DNA of 64,000 bases from Bacteroidota bacterium (GTDB lineage: Bacteria; Bacteroidota; Bacteroidia; Cytophagales; Cyclobacteriaceae), in assembly GCA_016178785.1 (NCBI GenBank), contig JACOSO010000043.1:1-64000 (forward strand). The letters are read 5' to 3'. The position numbers and the translations under genes are program-made. The number at the start of each line of letters is the position of its first letter. Positions within the stretch are counted from its first letter, which is position 1. Below, one piece after another: positions 16,473-25,046 of the stretch. The notes below the pieces were generated by a model. It ran no database searches. It was not told the origin of the DNA and saw only the letters and a list, made by a program, of their open reading frames with translations.

Positions 16473-19400
16473 CTAATGCTGATCCACTACCACGGGAAAA
16501 TCCTGACCACGTGAAAACGTGTAAGGGTACTGTGGCTTGCCTTTCAACTTGCGCGTGAGCTCGGGCACTTGATCATCGAGAAAGGATTTTAGTTCGTAGA
16601 TCGTGACTTTACCGTCTTTCGGAGCACCATCGGCTTCGCCTTGCAGTCCCTTGATGAGGAGATACGTAAAGATTCCGTGGCCTAGCTCAGCAAACTCAGC
16701 AGCAAATTGTTCGCTGCCGGCAGATGCCATTACGTGTATACCAGCGCTACGCGATAGTTGTGCTATTGCCTTTTCCTCTGCTGCTCCGCGATTGGCAAGT
16801 AGTTCAACTGACCCTCCGCTTTGGCAAGCATCCATGATGATCAGCTGCTTTAGTGCTTTTATGTTTTTCAATTTCTCTTGTAACATGCCAGCCTCAATCG
16901 CTTCCTTTTTCAAAGAACTTAAATCGTATAGTCTCGCACTCTCGCTCGGGATGAAAAAGAATTGATCCTCCACCATACTGCCGTGGCCCGCATAGTAAAA
17001 AATAAAAACATCTTCCTGATGAATGCGACTTGAAAGCTCATCCATCTTTTTTAGGATATTATTTCGTGAAGCTTCCGCATCGTACAGCTCGTGCAATTCG
17101 ACACTTTTAAACAAGCCTTTCATATCAATAGCTTTGCCAAATGACTCCGCATCAGGCTTGGCGTAGTTCAACGTCATTTTAGGGTTTTTGTATAGATTGA
17201 TCCCGACTGCAAGAATGTAACACACTGAATTTTTGTCGGAGCTTTCAGAAAAAATCTCTGCAGATACCGGATCAGATTCCACTTTGTCTTTGTTGATTGC
17301 CGAAGCGGTGAACGTATTCGTGCCCCCAACTAAACTCACCGTCTCCTTGATTACCGTAGATTGACCTTTGCCATTCGGAAGCTTTATTTCGCTTAACAAA
17401 ATGCTCTTTCCGTTGTGAAACAATTTTACATTACCTACTCCTGCTCCGTTATCAATAATTTTAACAAACACTTCTGCCTTTGCAGGATCAGAAGTCGGCA
17501 TCACTGCAACCTTTAGCGATGGTGGAGGAGAGCCTTTCAATTTTTGATTGATGCCTTGCGAACCGTCATTGCCTCGGTTCTGAAAGATTTTTGGAAGCAG
17601 GTCAGGACGATAGAACTCATCGAAAAACTGATCTACTCCGTATGTCTTCATTCCATTGACGAAGTGAATGAATTGACGCGCATCCTGAGTGCCATTAAAA
17701 TATCCTTCAGGGTTTTTCACCATCCATTCTTTTTCGCCAAAATGGATGTGTTCAAAAAATTCTTTGCCCGAATTCAGATCCCAGAATTTTGTAGCCCCGT
17801 CAACGCTGTGGCTGATCAGCATTTTGTTGTCAGGACTAAAAAGAAGCGAAGTAACTTCGGCCTTGTGCCCATCAAAGGTGCGAATGACTTTTGCAGATGA
17901 AATATCCCACACGCGAATTTGCCGATCGGCACCGGCCGAATAAATATTTTTTCCATCGGTACTAAAGATCGCAGCATGAACTGCTCCACGATGTCCGATG
18001 AATTTTCTTTCCATCAACCCGGTGCCCACATTCCACAGACGAACGCTTCCGTCCCAACTGCCCGACAACAGCTGCTGCTTGTCCGGGCTGAGTCTCATGG
18101 AAGAGATCACATCGCTGTGCCCAACGAATTCTCGCACCGCAGTTTTAGAATCGAGCTCCCACATTTTTATTTCTTTGCTCTGCCCGGTGAATAAATACAA
18201 ATCGCTTTGGCCCCACAGAATGTTAAGTGCGGCATTGTTTTCAAAATCAAAAAAGTTAACCGACTTGCCTGTACTTAAGTCCCAGGTGATCAATCGTGCA
18301 TCCCAGCTTGAAGCGGCAACTTTGGTTTCATCGCTGTTGAAATGAATGTCAAGTATAGGCTCGCGATGTGCTTTGATGGCTCTGATAGTATCGCCTGTCT
18401 GCACATTCCATAGGATTATTTTTCCATCGCCACCACCGGTAATCAATCGCTTGCCATCTCTTGAAAGGTCATAACAGAGCACCGCTTTTTCATGACCAAC
18501 AAATTCCATCACACTTTTGCCACTTGCAATGTCCCATTGTTTTATTTTCGAACCGAACTTTCCTTTGATCAATGTCTTTCCATCGTTAGTGATCAGCAAA
18601 TTGTTCTTGAAGCGAATATATTTCGCGATCTGCATGTCCCAGATAAAATTAGGATCATAAGTGATGCCGCCTTTGTCACGAAGATTGAGGAAACCCGTAA
18701 GCGATTGTACCACTTTTTGTTTATCCAAATCCCAAATCATCGTAGTGTTATTATCACATGTGATGAGGAGTTGTTTTGAGTTGTTGGTGAATAGAGTTTC
18801 ATTCATCTCCTGTTCCACCTTGGGATTGAATCGCAGCAGTTCTTTTCCACTTTCATTGTCCCATACAATGATTTCCTTTTTCAGTGCCAGGGTAATTTTT
18901 TTATTGTCGGGCGAAATGACAATGGAAGAGGGATCGCGAATTTCATCGGCATATTGCTTCACCAGCTTTCCGGAAGTGAGGTCGTATTTCTTTGCCGATC
19001 CATTATGCGAAACCATTACCAGGTTTTTGCTGTCGGGAGAAAAAGAGCAAAATGTAGCACAACCACCGCACCATCCCGAGCCATATTCGAATGTGTAGGC
19101 CTTCTCCCAGTCGCTAGTGCGATAGACGTTTACAATCCGGTTGTCCTCACCAAAAGCTAGCCACTTCGAATCAGGGCTGATGGCAATATCAACTCCATTT
19201 CGGTTTGATTCGGGACTGACTTCAAATTCTCTTATTTTTTTCTTTGAATTGAAATCGTAGACGTGAACATTAAATCGAAGCGCAGCCGTAACAAAAAATT
19301 TCATGTCAGGACTGATAGCCACATGAGTGATTCTTTCGTGCACCGGGTTGACAGAAAAAATCTCCTTGCCTGTTTCTATCTCCCACAGTTTCACAGTTTC

Positions 19401-19679
19401 ATCATTACTTCCGGTAAGAAGATATTTTCCATTGCTGCTGATGTCGACCGATGTGACAGAATAATCATGGCCCAGGAAGCTTCGAACTTCGCGACCTGTG
19501 CTGAGCTCCCAAAGTTTTGCTGATTTATCTCGGCTACCAGTGACGACATAATTACTATCGGGACTGACAGCCACAGCAACCACCGCAAGCTCATGGCCTC
19601 TTTGGATTACAGTTTCGATGGATTGACCAACGCTTTGATAACTAATAGCGATTGATGTAAAAAAGATGAAAAAACGCAT
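16473..19679 (-). CDS. Exported WD40-repeat protein with C-terminal caspase (peptidase C14) domain
   Basis: A 1068-residue protein with a signal peptide (MRFFIFFTSIAISYQSVGQS). About 13 WD40 repeats run from residue 22 to 640, with typical VTGSRDKSAKLWEL and LLSGSWDGSVRLWNV units making two propellers. A short beta domain follows at about 715-800. The caspase p20-like domain spans about 815-1050, with catalytic His899 in YYAGHGS and Cys952 in MDACQSGG. Substrate and trigger are unknown. It starts 2 bp after the diadenylate cyclase stop (TGACAATG), so the two are almost certainly co-translated. Confidence 0.92.
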   Translation of the reverse strand: MRFFIFFTSIAISYQSVGQSIETVIQRGHELAVVAVAVSPDSNYVVTGSRDKSAKLWELSTGREVRSFLGHDYSVTSVDISSNGKYLLTGSNDETVKLWEIETGKEIFSVNPVHERITHVAISPDMKFFVTAALRFNVHVYDFNSKKKIREFEVSPESNRNGVDIAISPDSKWLAFGEDNRIVNVYRTSDWEKAYTFEYGSGWCGGCATFCSFSPDSKNLVMVSHNGSAKKYDLTSGKLVKQYADEIRDPSSIVISPDNKKITLALKKEIIVWDNESGKELLRFNPKVEQEMNETLFTNNSKQLLITCDNNTTMIWDLDKQKVVQSLTGFLNLRDKGGITYDPNFIWDMQIAKYIRFKNNLLITNDGKTLIKGKFGSKIKQWDIASGKSVMEFVGHEKAVLCYDLSRDGKRLITGGGDGKIILWNVQTGDTIRAIKAHREPILDIHFNSDETKVAASSWDARLITWDLSTGKSVNFFDFENNAALNILWGQSDLYLFTGQSKEIKMWELDSKTAVREFVGHSDVISSMRLSPDKQQLLSGSWDGSVRLWNVGTGLMERKFIGHRGAVHAAIFSTDGKNIYSAGADRQIRVWDISSAKVIRTFDGHKAEVTSLLFSPDNKMLISHSVDGATKFWDLNSGKEFFEHIHFGEKEWMVKNPEGYFNGTQDARQFIHFVNGMKTYGVDQFFDEFYRPDLLPKIFQNRGNDGSQGINQKLKGSPPPSLKVAVMPTSDPAKAEVFVKIIDNGAGVGNVKLFHNGKSILLSEIKLPNGKGQSTVIKETVSLVGGTNTFTASAINKDKVESDPVSAEIFSESSDKNSVCYILAVGINLYKNPKMTLNYAKPDAESFGKAIDMKGLFKSVELHELYDAEASRNNILKKMDELSSRIHQEDVFIFYYAGHGSMVEDQFFFIPSESARLYDLSSLKKEAIEAGMLQEKLKNIKALKQLIIMDACQSGGSVELLANRGAAEEKAIAQLSRSAGIHVMASAGSEQFAAEFAELGHGIFTYLLIKGLQGEADGAPKDGKVTIYELKSFLDDQVPELTRKLKGKPQYPYTFSRGQDFPVVVDQH

Positions 19680-19681
19680 TG

Positions 19682-20548
19682 TCAGTTATTCTTGATCGCT
19701 TCGGGCTGCTGAGCCTCAGGTTCGACAGGCACCTCTTCCCAATTGCGAGGCTCACTGTTATGGAGGTATTCTATAATTTTTTGTTCTACCTGCCAGAGTC
19801 TGAGCCCACGAATAAATTTTCCGTTGCGAGCCAAAATCAAGCGACCTGTCTCTTCAGAGATAGCAAGAACGAGTGTATCCGTTACTTCACTCATACCAAT
19901 GGCAGAGCGATGACGCAATCCAAACTGCGCAGGGAGGTGATCGTTTTCACTTACAGGCAGAACACATCTCGCTGCAAGAATTCGCCCTTTGTGAATGATA
20001 GCAGCGCCATCATGCAATGGCGTATGCTTATTAAAAATGGAGAGAATCAACCTGCGATTCACCTCAGCATCAAGCATCTCACCTGTTTCACAATATGATT
20101 TTAAGTCAGTGTCTCTTGAAAAAACAATCAGAGCTCCGGTATGAGTGGCTTTCATTGATTTTGCCGCTTCAATCAACTGGTGTACATCGAAATCATTATG
20201 GTAGCCCTGACGCCAATTTTGTAGTGACTTAAAAATGCTGTCTCGATTGATTTCGGTTGTGCGCCCAATGAGCAACAGGAATTTTCTAATCTCAGGTTGA
20301 AATAAAATAATCATTGCGAGCACACCAACGCCCATGAATTGCCCAAGGATTTTGGCAAGCAATTCCATTTGCGCTGCGCGAACGATCAGGTAAACCAAAT
20401 AGAGCGCGAGGATGCCTAAAAAAATATTGACAGCAATGCTTCCGCGAATGAGTTTGTAAACTTGATAAAGCAGAATCGACACCAACGCGATGTCAATGAA
20501 GTCAACCCACGTGACTTCGAGAAAGCCGATTTGAAAAAGGAAAATCAC
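19682..20548 (-). CDS. cdaA: Diadenylate cyclase CdaA (DacA)
   Basis: A 288-residue membrane-bound DAC enzyme making c-di-AMP from two ATP. Three hydrophobic segments fill residues 1-85 (FIDIALVSILLYQVYKLI, NIFLGILALYLVYLI, GVGVLAMIILFQPEI). The catalytic domain has TPLHDGAAII (DGA motif) and FGLRHRSAIGMSE (RHR motif). I favour the GTG at 20548; the TTG at 20554 falls inside a perfect -7 box. No folP or CdaR-type partner is adjacent. Downstream is the WD40-caspase gene. Confidence 0.93.
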   Translation of the reverse strand: MIFLFQIGFLEVTWVDFIDIALVSILLYQVYKLIRGSIAVNIFLGILALYLVYLIVRAAQMELLAKILGQFMGVGVLAMIILFQPEIRKFLLLIGRTTEINRDSIFKSLQNWRQGYHNDFDVHQLIEAAKSMKATHTGALIVFSRDTDLKSYCETGEMLDAEVNRRLILSIFNKHTPLHDGAAIIHKGRILAARCVLPVSENDHLPAQFGLRHRSAIGMSEVTDTLVLAISEETGRLILARNGKFIRGLRLWQVEQKIIEYLHNSEPRNWEEVPVEPEAQQPEAIKNN

Positions 20549-20551
20549 TGT

Positions 20552-20559
20552 CAAAGATA
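20552..20559 (-). promoter_or_regulatory. -7 box abutting cdaA
   Basis: On the minus strand this reads TATCTTTG, an exact TANNTTTG match, ending 3 nt before the GTG start at 20548. Transcription would begin at or just inside the start codon, implying a leaderless mRNA. No convincing -33 element is present. Confidence 0.45.
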
Positions 20560-20630
20560 ACTTTGATTATTTATTCGAAAAATTCCATTTCGATAACCTA
20601 TAATCCAACAATTTAAGTTGCTGTCTAGGA

Positions 20631-20682
20631 AAAAAATCCCGTAGGGATGAGATTTTAATAGCCACGGGGTTCAGCCCGGTGG
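20631..20682 (+). repeat. REP-like palindromic element, copy 1
   Basis: The element holds a small hairpin ATCCCGTAGGGAT and a GC-rich imperfect palindrome, GCCACGGGGTTCAGCCCGGT. A second, inverted copy lies at 20849-20903. The rest of the 20555-21036 spacer shows no gene. Confidence 0.7.
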
Positions 20683-20848
20683 ATAGATTACAGGATTAGG
20701 AAAAATCGCCACGCACAAAACTATTTTTTATCCGCTTACTTTTTTGGCGCGCATTTCATCGCCTTGGCTAAATGAATGTTCCTTCATGTCGCGTAAAATT
20801 ATTGTTCATTTAACTTGGGCAGTCGACACGGTCGATCTTCATTTTTTT

Positions 20849-20903
20849 CAACCCCGGGCTAAAGCCCAGGGCTACAACATACCATCCCTTCGGGATTTTT
20901 GAT
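20849..20903 (-). repeat. REP-like palindromic element, copy 2 (inverted)
   Basis: Read on the minus strand, it repeats copy 1: AATCCCGAAGGGATG, then TAGCCCTGGGCTTTAGCCC. The two copies face each other across about 166 bp, like paired REP units. Such elements are often moved by RAYT-type transposases, none of which is in the window. Confidence 0.7.
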
Positions 20904-21000
20904 TTTGGATTACGAAATACTTTATTCCATCGTAGAAAACCGGTGGAATCAGTGAATCAATAAATTGAATCAGAGCACAGGCAGGATTTTTAGCTGGTAA

Positions 21001-21031
21001 GTTGATAATACATAATCAAGGTTTATCTTCG
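21001..21031 (+). promoter_or_regulatory. mutS promoter
   Basis: TTG at 21002-21004 and TATCTTCG at 21024-21031 (one mismatch to TANNTTTG) are separated by 19 nt, the usual Bacteroidota spacing. The -7 box ends 5 nt before the mutS ATG, so the leader would be nearly absent. Confidence 0.5.
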
Positions 21032-21036
21032 CGCGA

Positions 21037-23652
21037 ATGGCAGCGGCAGATACTCCATTGATGAAACAATACAACGCTATCAAGGTAAAATACCCTGGTG
21101 CGTTATTGCTTTTTCGAGTGGGTGATTTTTACGAAACTTTTGGCGAAGACGCAATCAAGGCAAGTAAAATTCTTGACATTGTTTTAACCAAGCGAGGCAA
21201 TGGTTCGGTTTCTGAAACTGCTTTGGCAGGATTTCCGCACCATGCGCTTGACACCTATCTGCCTAAGCTGGTGCGCGCAGGCCATCGGGTGGCAATTTGT
21301 GATCAGCTGGAAGACCCGCGTTTTGTAAAAGGGATTGTGAAGCGGGGCGTAACGGAATTAGTGACACCGGGCCTTTCGTTTAATGATCATGTGCTTAATC
21401 GGAAGCAAAATAATTTTCTGGCATCGATCTGCATAGGAAAAAATTTATGGGGTATTTCTTTTCTTGATATTTCCACTGGAGAATTTTATGCCGCACAGGG
21501 AAATGAAAATTATGTACTGAAACTGGTTCAGGGTTTTGCGCCCAGCGAAATCATTTTCAGCAAGCAATCGAGAGAGAAATTTGAAAACCTCTTCAGTGCA
21601 GATCATGCTATCTACTCACTTGACGAATGGGTCTATCAATTTGATTACGGCCACGAAAAGCTGATTAATCAATTTAAAACTTCTTCGCTCAAGGGCTTTG
21701 GTATTGATGGAATGACCGAAGCAATCATTGCTGCCGGAGCGATCTTGCACTATCTAGAAGGAACGGAGCATAAAGATACCTCGCACATTGCCTCGATCTC
21801 GCGCATTGACGAAGACAAATATGTGTGGCTTGATAAATTCACGATCAGAAATCTGGAGATCGTTTATGCACAGCAAGAAAGTGGCGTGCCGTTGATTGAT
21901 ATTCTTGACCGAACCATCACACCGATGGGTTCGCGTTTGCTGCGTCAATGGATGATTCTACCGCTCCGCGAAAAAAATGCAATAGACGAGCGACTTGAAT
22001 CGGTCGACTTTTTTTATAAGAATTCTGATGCTGCTGAAAAAATTACAGAGCAGTTTCGGAGTGTTGCTGATTTAGAGCGACTGATTTCGAAAGTAGCCGT
22101 AGGAAGAATCAACCCTCGCGAGCTGTTGCAACTGAAGCGTTCGCTAAAATGCGTTGCTCCTGTAAAGCGATTACTCGAAAATCTCCCATCAATCCATTTG
22201 AAAAAAATGGCAGATCAGCTTTATGAATGTGAATTCCTGCTTGAGAAAATTGAAAAAGAACTTCGCGAGGATGTTTCCATTGCCAGCAATCAGGGCGGCA
22301 TCATTAAAGAGGGTGTTGACACCGAATTAGATGAGTTGCAGAAGATTGCATTCTCGGGGAAGGATTATCTCCTTCAAATTCAAAAACGTGAAGTAGAACG
22401 CACGGGAATCAACTCACTGAAAATTTCTTACAACAAAGTCTTTGGATACTACCTCGAAGTAAGCAATTCCAACAAAGACAAGGTTCCTTCTGATTGGATT
22501 CGTAAACAAACACTGGTTAATGCCGAGCGCTTCATCACCGAGGAATTAAAAGTGTACGAAGAAAAAATTCTTCATGCCGAGGAAAAACTGGTTGTGATTG
22601 AGCAGCGGATTTTCAATGAGTTGGTTCGGTATGCTTCTGAATTCATTCCACAGATCCAGCAAAATGCCCGCGCTATTGCCGTGCTCGACTGCTTGCTTTC
22701 CTTTGCAACAGTTGCCCAGGCAAATCGCTATTCAAAACCTGAGGTGAATGAATCTACAAAAATTGAGATCAAAGATGGCCGTCATCCGGTGATCGAAAAA
22801 CAATTGCCCATTGGCGAAAGCTATGTGCCCAACGATATTTTTCTGGACAATGATTCGCAGCAAATCTTGATCATCACGGGGCCAAATATGGCGGGTAAAT
22901 CAGCCTTGCTGAGGCAAACAGCCTTGATTGTACTCATGGCCCAGATGGGAAGTTTTGTCCCTGCCACATCGGCTTTGCTTGGTACCGTTGACAAAGTATT
23001 TACACGCGTTGGTGCATCGGATAATTTATCGAAAGGTGAATCTACTTTCATGGTGGAGATGACCGAGACCGCAAGCATCCTCAACAACCTGAGCAACCGC
23101 AGTTTGATTTTAATGGATGAAATTGGAAGGGGCACCAGCACCTACGATGGCGTATCCATTGCGTGGAGCATCGTAGAATTTTTGCACAACCACAAAGATT
23201 TCAAAGCTAAAACCCTCTTTGCAACCCATTACCATGAGTTAAATCAGTTGGCAGAAGATTTAGTGCGCGTGAAAAATTTCAATGTGAGTGTTAAAGAATT
23301 GGGCGACAAAATTATTTTCATGCGCAAACTCAAAGAGGGAGGCAGTGAACATAGTTTTGGAATTCACGTGGCGCAATTGGCGGGTATGCCCAACAAAATC
23401 GTGCTCAGAGCAAATGAAATCTTGCATTTTCTCGAAAAGGAAAAACATAAGAACGAACCTCACGGGTCCGAAGGGCGGGCAGGAAAAAAGTTCGATGCCT
23501 TGCCCAAAGCAGCACCACAAATGACTTTGTTTGAAGCAGATCCAAAGACAAAAGAGCTGCAAAACATGCTCGACAAAATTGACATCAATACAATCAGTCC
23601 TGTGGAAGCTCTTTTGAAATTGAACGAGATTCTGAGCATATATAAAAAATGA
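21037..23652 (+). CDS. mutS: DNA mismatch repair protein MutS
   Basis: An 871-residue MutS1. The mismatch-sensing F-x-E motif is F31-Y-E33 in GDFYETF. The connector and lever domains fill the middle, and the ABC-type ATPase has Walker A GPNMAGKS near residue 615 and Walker B LILMDEIGRGTSTYDG near 690, followed by FATHYHEL. The C-terminus (VEALLKLNEILSIYKK) is the short helix pair used for dimerisation. MutS binds mismatches and recruits MutL. No mutL lies nearby. Confidence 0.98.
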   Translation: MAAADTPLMKQYNAIKVKYPGALLLFRVGDFYETFGEDAIKASKILDIVLTKRGNGSVSETALAGFPHHALDTYLPKLVRAGHRVAICDQLEDPRFVKGIVKRGVTELVTPGLSFNDHVLNRKQNNFLASICIGKNLWGISFLDISTGEFYAAQGNENYVLKLVQGFAPSEIIFSKQSREKFENLFSADHAIYSLDEWVYQFDYGHEKLINQFKTSSLKGFGIDGMTEAIIAAGAILHYLEGTEHKDTSHIASISRIDEDKYVWLDKFTIRNLEIVYAQQESGVPLIDILDRTITPMGSRLLRQWMILPLREKNAIDERLESVDFFYKNSDAAEKITEQFRSVADLERLISKVAVGRINPRELLQLKRSLKCVAPVKRLLENLPSIHLKKMADQLYECEFLLEKIEKELREDVSIASNQGGIIKEGVDTELDELQKIAFSGKDYLLQIQKREVERTGINSLKISYNKVFGYYLEVSNSNKDKVPSDWIRKQTLVNAERFITEELKVYEEKILHAEEKLVVIEQRIFNELVRYASEFIPQIQQNARAIAVLDCLLSFATVAQANRYSKPEVNESTKIEIKDGRHPVIEKQLPIGESYVPNDIFLDNDSQQILIITGPNMAGKSALLRQTALIVLMAQMGSFVPATSALLGTVDKVFTRVGASDNLSKGESTFMVEMTETASILNNLSNRSLILMDEIGRGTSTYDGVSIAWSIVEFLHNHKDFKAKTLFATHYHELNQLAEDLVRVKNFNVSVKELGDKIIFMRKLKEGGSEHSFGIHVAQLAGMPNKIVLRANEILHFLEKEKHKNEPHGSEGRAGKKFDALPKAAPQMTLFEADPKTKELQNMLDKIDINTISPVEALLKLNEILSIYKK

Positions 23653-23662
23653 TTCCTTATGA

Positions 23663-23694
23663 TTTGGAACTCGTAACGTAACACGTTACATTTG
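23663..23694 (+). promoter_or_regulatory. higBA promoter with overlapping palindromic operator
   Basis: TTTG (23663-23666), 20 nt, then TACATTTG (23687-23694): a textbook Bacteroidota promoter. Inside it GTAAC-AC-GTTAC (23678-23689) is an inverted repeat overlapping the -7 box, with a further CGTAAC at 23672-23677. An antitoxin bound there would block RNA polymerase. Confidence 0.6.
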
Positions 23695-23752
23695 CCTTAA
23701 ATCACTACGAGTATGAAAAGGAGTAAGAAAATTTTAAAATTATTACTTTACC

Positions 23753-24034
23753 ATGATAGTGAGCTTTGGTCACAAGGGATTAAAGAGTTTCTTTGAAAAA
23801 GGGGATTCGAAAAGACTTAATTCGTCTCATGTTGAAAAAATTAGAAATATTTTGGCAAGACTAAGTTCAGCTAAAGATTTACGAGATATGAATTATCCCG
23901 GTTCCAATCTGCATCCTTTGAAAAAACCACCTTTTCGGGGTTTCTACTCTGTCAATGTCAGCGGGAATTACCGAATTGTCTTTCGGTTTGAAAATGGGGA
24001 TGCATACGATGTTGATTATTTAGACACTCATTAA
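23753..24034 (+). CDS. higB: HigB/RelE-family toxin
   Basis: A 93-residue HigB-like mRNA interferase. The fold is recognisable from SFGHKGLKSFFEKGDSKRL, then HVEKIRNILARLSSA, MNYPGSNLHPLKK, FRGFYSVNVSGNYRIVFRF and the final DVDYLDTH. Toxins of this group cleave mRNA on the ribosome. The toxin-first order followed 9 bp later by a HigA antitoxin is characteristic of higBA. The promoter and a palindrome lie about 60-90 bp upstream. Confidence 0.92.
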   Translation: MIVSFGHKGLKSFFEKGDSKRLNSSHVEKIRNILARLSSAKDLRDMNYPGSNLHPLKKPPFRGFYSVNVSGNYRIVFRFENGDAYDVDYLDTH

Positions 24035-24043
24035 AAAATTAAA

Positions 24044-24346
24044 TTGTTACAGTTTAACCCACCCCATCCGGGCGAAATTCTCAAGGCCGATTATCTCGAC
24101 CCGCTTGAGTTAACAATTACAGATGTAGCTGGCGGATTAGGTATTGCGAGAAAAAACCTTTCTGCAATTATTAATGGTCGTGCAGGAGTTAGCTCAGAAA
24201 TGGCTTTGCGGTTGTCTGAAGCTTTCAATACTACTCCCGAATTATGGCTAAATCTTCAAGCCAACTACGACCTGTGGAAAGCAAGAAGAGCACCTATTAA
24301 ACGAAAAATAAAGCGATTCTTCAAGGCAAAAAAGCTTGAAATTTGA
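24044..24346 (+). CDS. higA: HigA antitoxin, XRE-family helix-turn-helix
   Basis: A 100-residue HigA. It opens with the signature FNPPHPGEILKADYLDPLEL, followed by the XRE helix-turn-helix GLGIARKNLSAIINGRAGVS and the conserved TPELWLNLQANYDLWKA. It neutralises HigB and represses the operon. The start codon appears to be TTG at 24044, since no ATG or GTG gives the conserved N-terminus. That weak start may set the toxin-antitoxin ratio, though this is inference. The C-terminus is strongly basic (APIKRKIKRFFKAKK). Confidence 0.92.
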   Translation: MLQFNPPHPGEILKADYLDPLELTITDVAGGLGIARKNLSAIINGRAGVSSEMALRLSEAFNTTPELWLNLQANYDLWKARRAPIKRKIKRFFKAKKLEI

Positions 24347-24498
24347 CTACTCTATGGTATTCTCTTTCGTAAAATCGACATCTTCGACTTAGTAGAGCCT
24401 CTTGAAATTGAACGAGAATAAAATCTTTCGTTCGCATTTGAATTTTTAACAATCTTCTGATAATCTTACACCCGTCTATGGAGGTGGCCTAATCGGGA

Positions 24499-24506
24499 TA
24501 TATTTG
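24499..24506 (+). promoter_or_regulatory. -7 promoter box
   Basis: TATATTTG matches TANNTTTG exactly and lies 22 nt before the ATG at 24529. No clear -33 element is present. Confidence 0.4.
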
Positions 24507-24528
24507 TTTCGATCGACCAACCCATTTT

Positions 24529-25035
24529 ATGAGTAAACCCGTCCGTGATGAGAAAATGTTCACGAATGAACTGAGCATTTACAATAAGCACAAAGATTTT
24601 GTAAGCATTGAAAACTCTCACCAAGAGCTAAAAGTTGCACACGAGAAATTGACTAATGATTATAAAAAGTTATTAGAACAAGCGCGCTTCCTCACGTGGA
24701 TCAGCGGTCGCCTTGAAAAAAAGTTGCATAAAGCAAATCGCGAACTTCTTGAGCGCAACACCAAGCTTGAAAAAACAGTTGATGAACTGATGACCGCCAA
24801 GGCAGGGAAAAATGCGTATGCCATTATTTACTTCATCGCCATTATACTTTTCGTGTTGGAAGAATTTTTGATTGAGCCCGTAATCAATCAGTTTGGCAAT
24901 GGCGTTGGCTACAGCATTTTGATCAAACTGATCATTGTTTTGTTGCTAAAAGTTTCTGAGGGATTCATCGAAGACCGCATCAAAAAGAAGCCAAAAGTCG
25001 ATGCAGTTAAGCCCTTAACTTTACAGCGGGCGTAA
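24529..25035 (+). CDS. Coiled-coil membrane protein, unknown function
   Basis: A 168-residue protein. Residues about 20-95 are a long charged helix, probably a coiled coil (HKANRELLERNTKLEKTVDE). Two transmembrane segments follow, about 98-118 (YAIIYFIAIILFVLEEFLI) and 128-145 (ILIKLIIVLLLKVS), ending in a basic tail. I do not recognise a family. The start is ATG 24529, supported by the -7 box. A Gfo/Idh gene follows 11 bp downstream and may share the transcript. Confidence 0.7.
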   Translation: MSKPVRDEKMFTNELSIYNKHKDFVSIENSHQELKVAHEKLTNDYKKLLEQARFLTWISGRLEKKLHKANRELLERNTKLEKTVDELMTAKAGKNAYAIIYFIAIILFVLEEFLIEPVINQFGNGVGYSILIKLIIVLLLKVSEGFIEDRIKKKPKVDAVKPLTLQRA

Positions 25036-25046
25036 TTTAAATCAAT

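Noticed and set aside
16473-20548. Calling the cyclase/caspase pair a CBASS defence system
   Set aside because: CdaA is a DAC-domain housekeeping enzyme, not a CD-NTase, and the caspase is exported; the link is kept only as a hypothesis.
23713-23799. Short ATG frame ahead of higB
   Set aside because: A 28-codon frame overlapping the higB start with no signature; probably untranslated leader.
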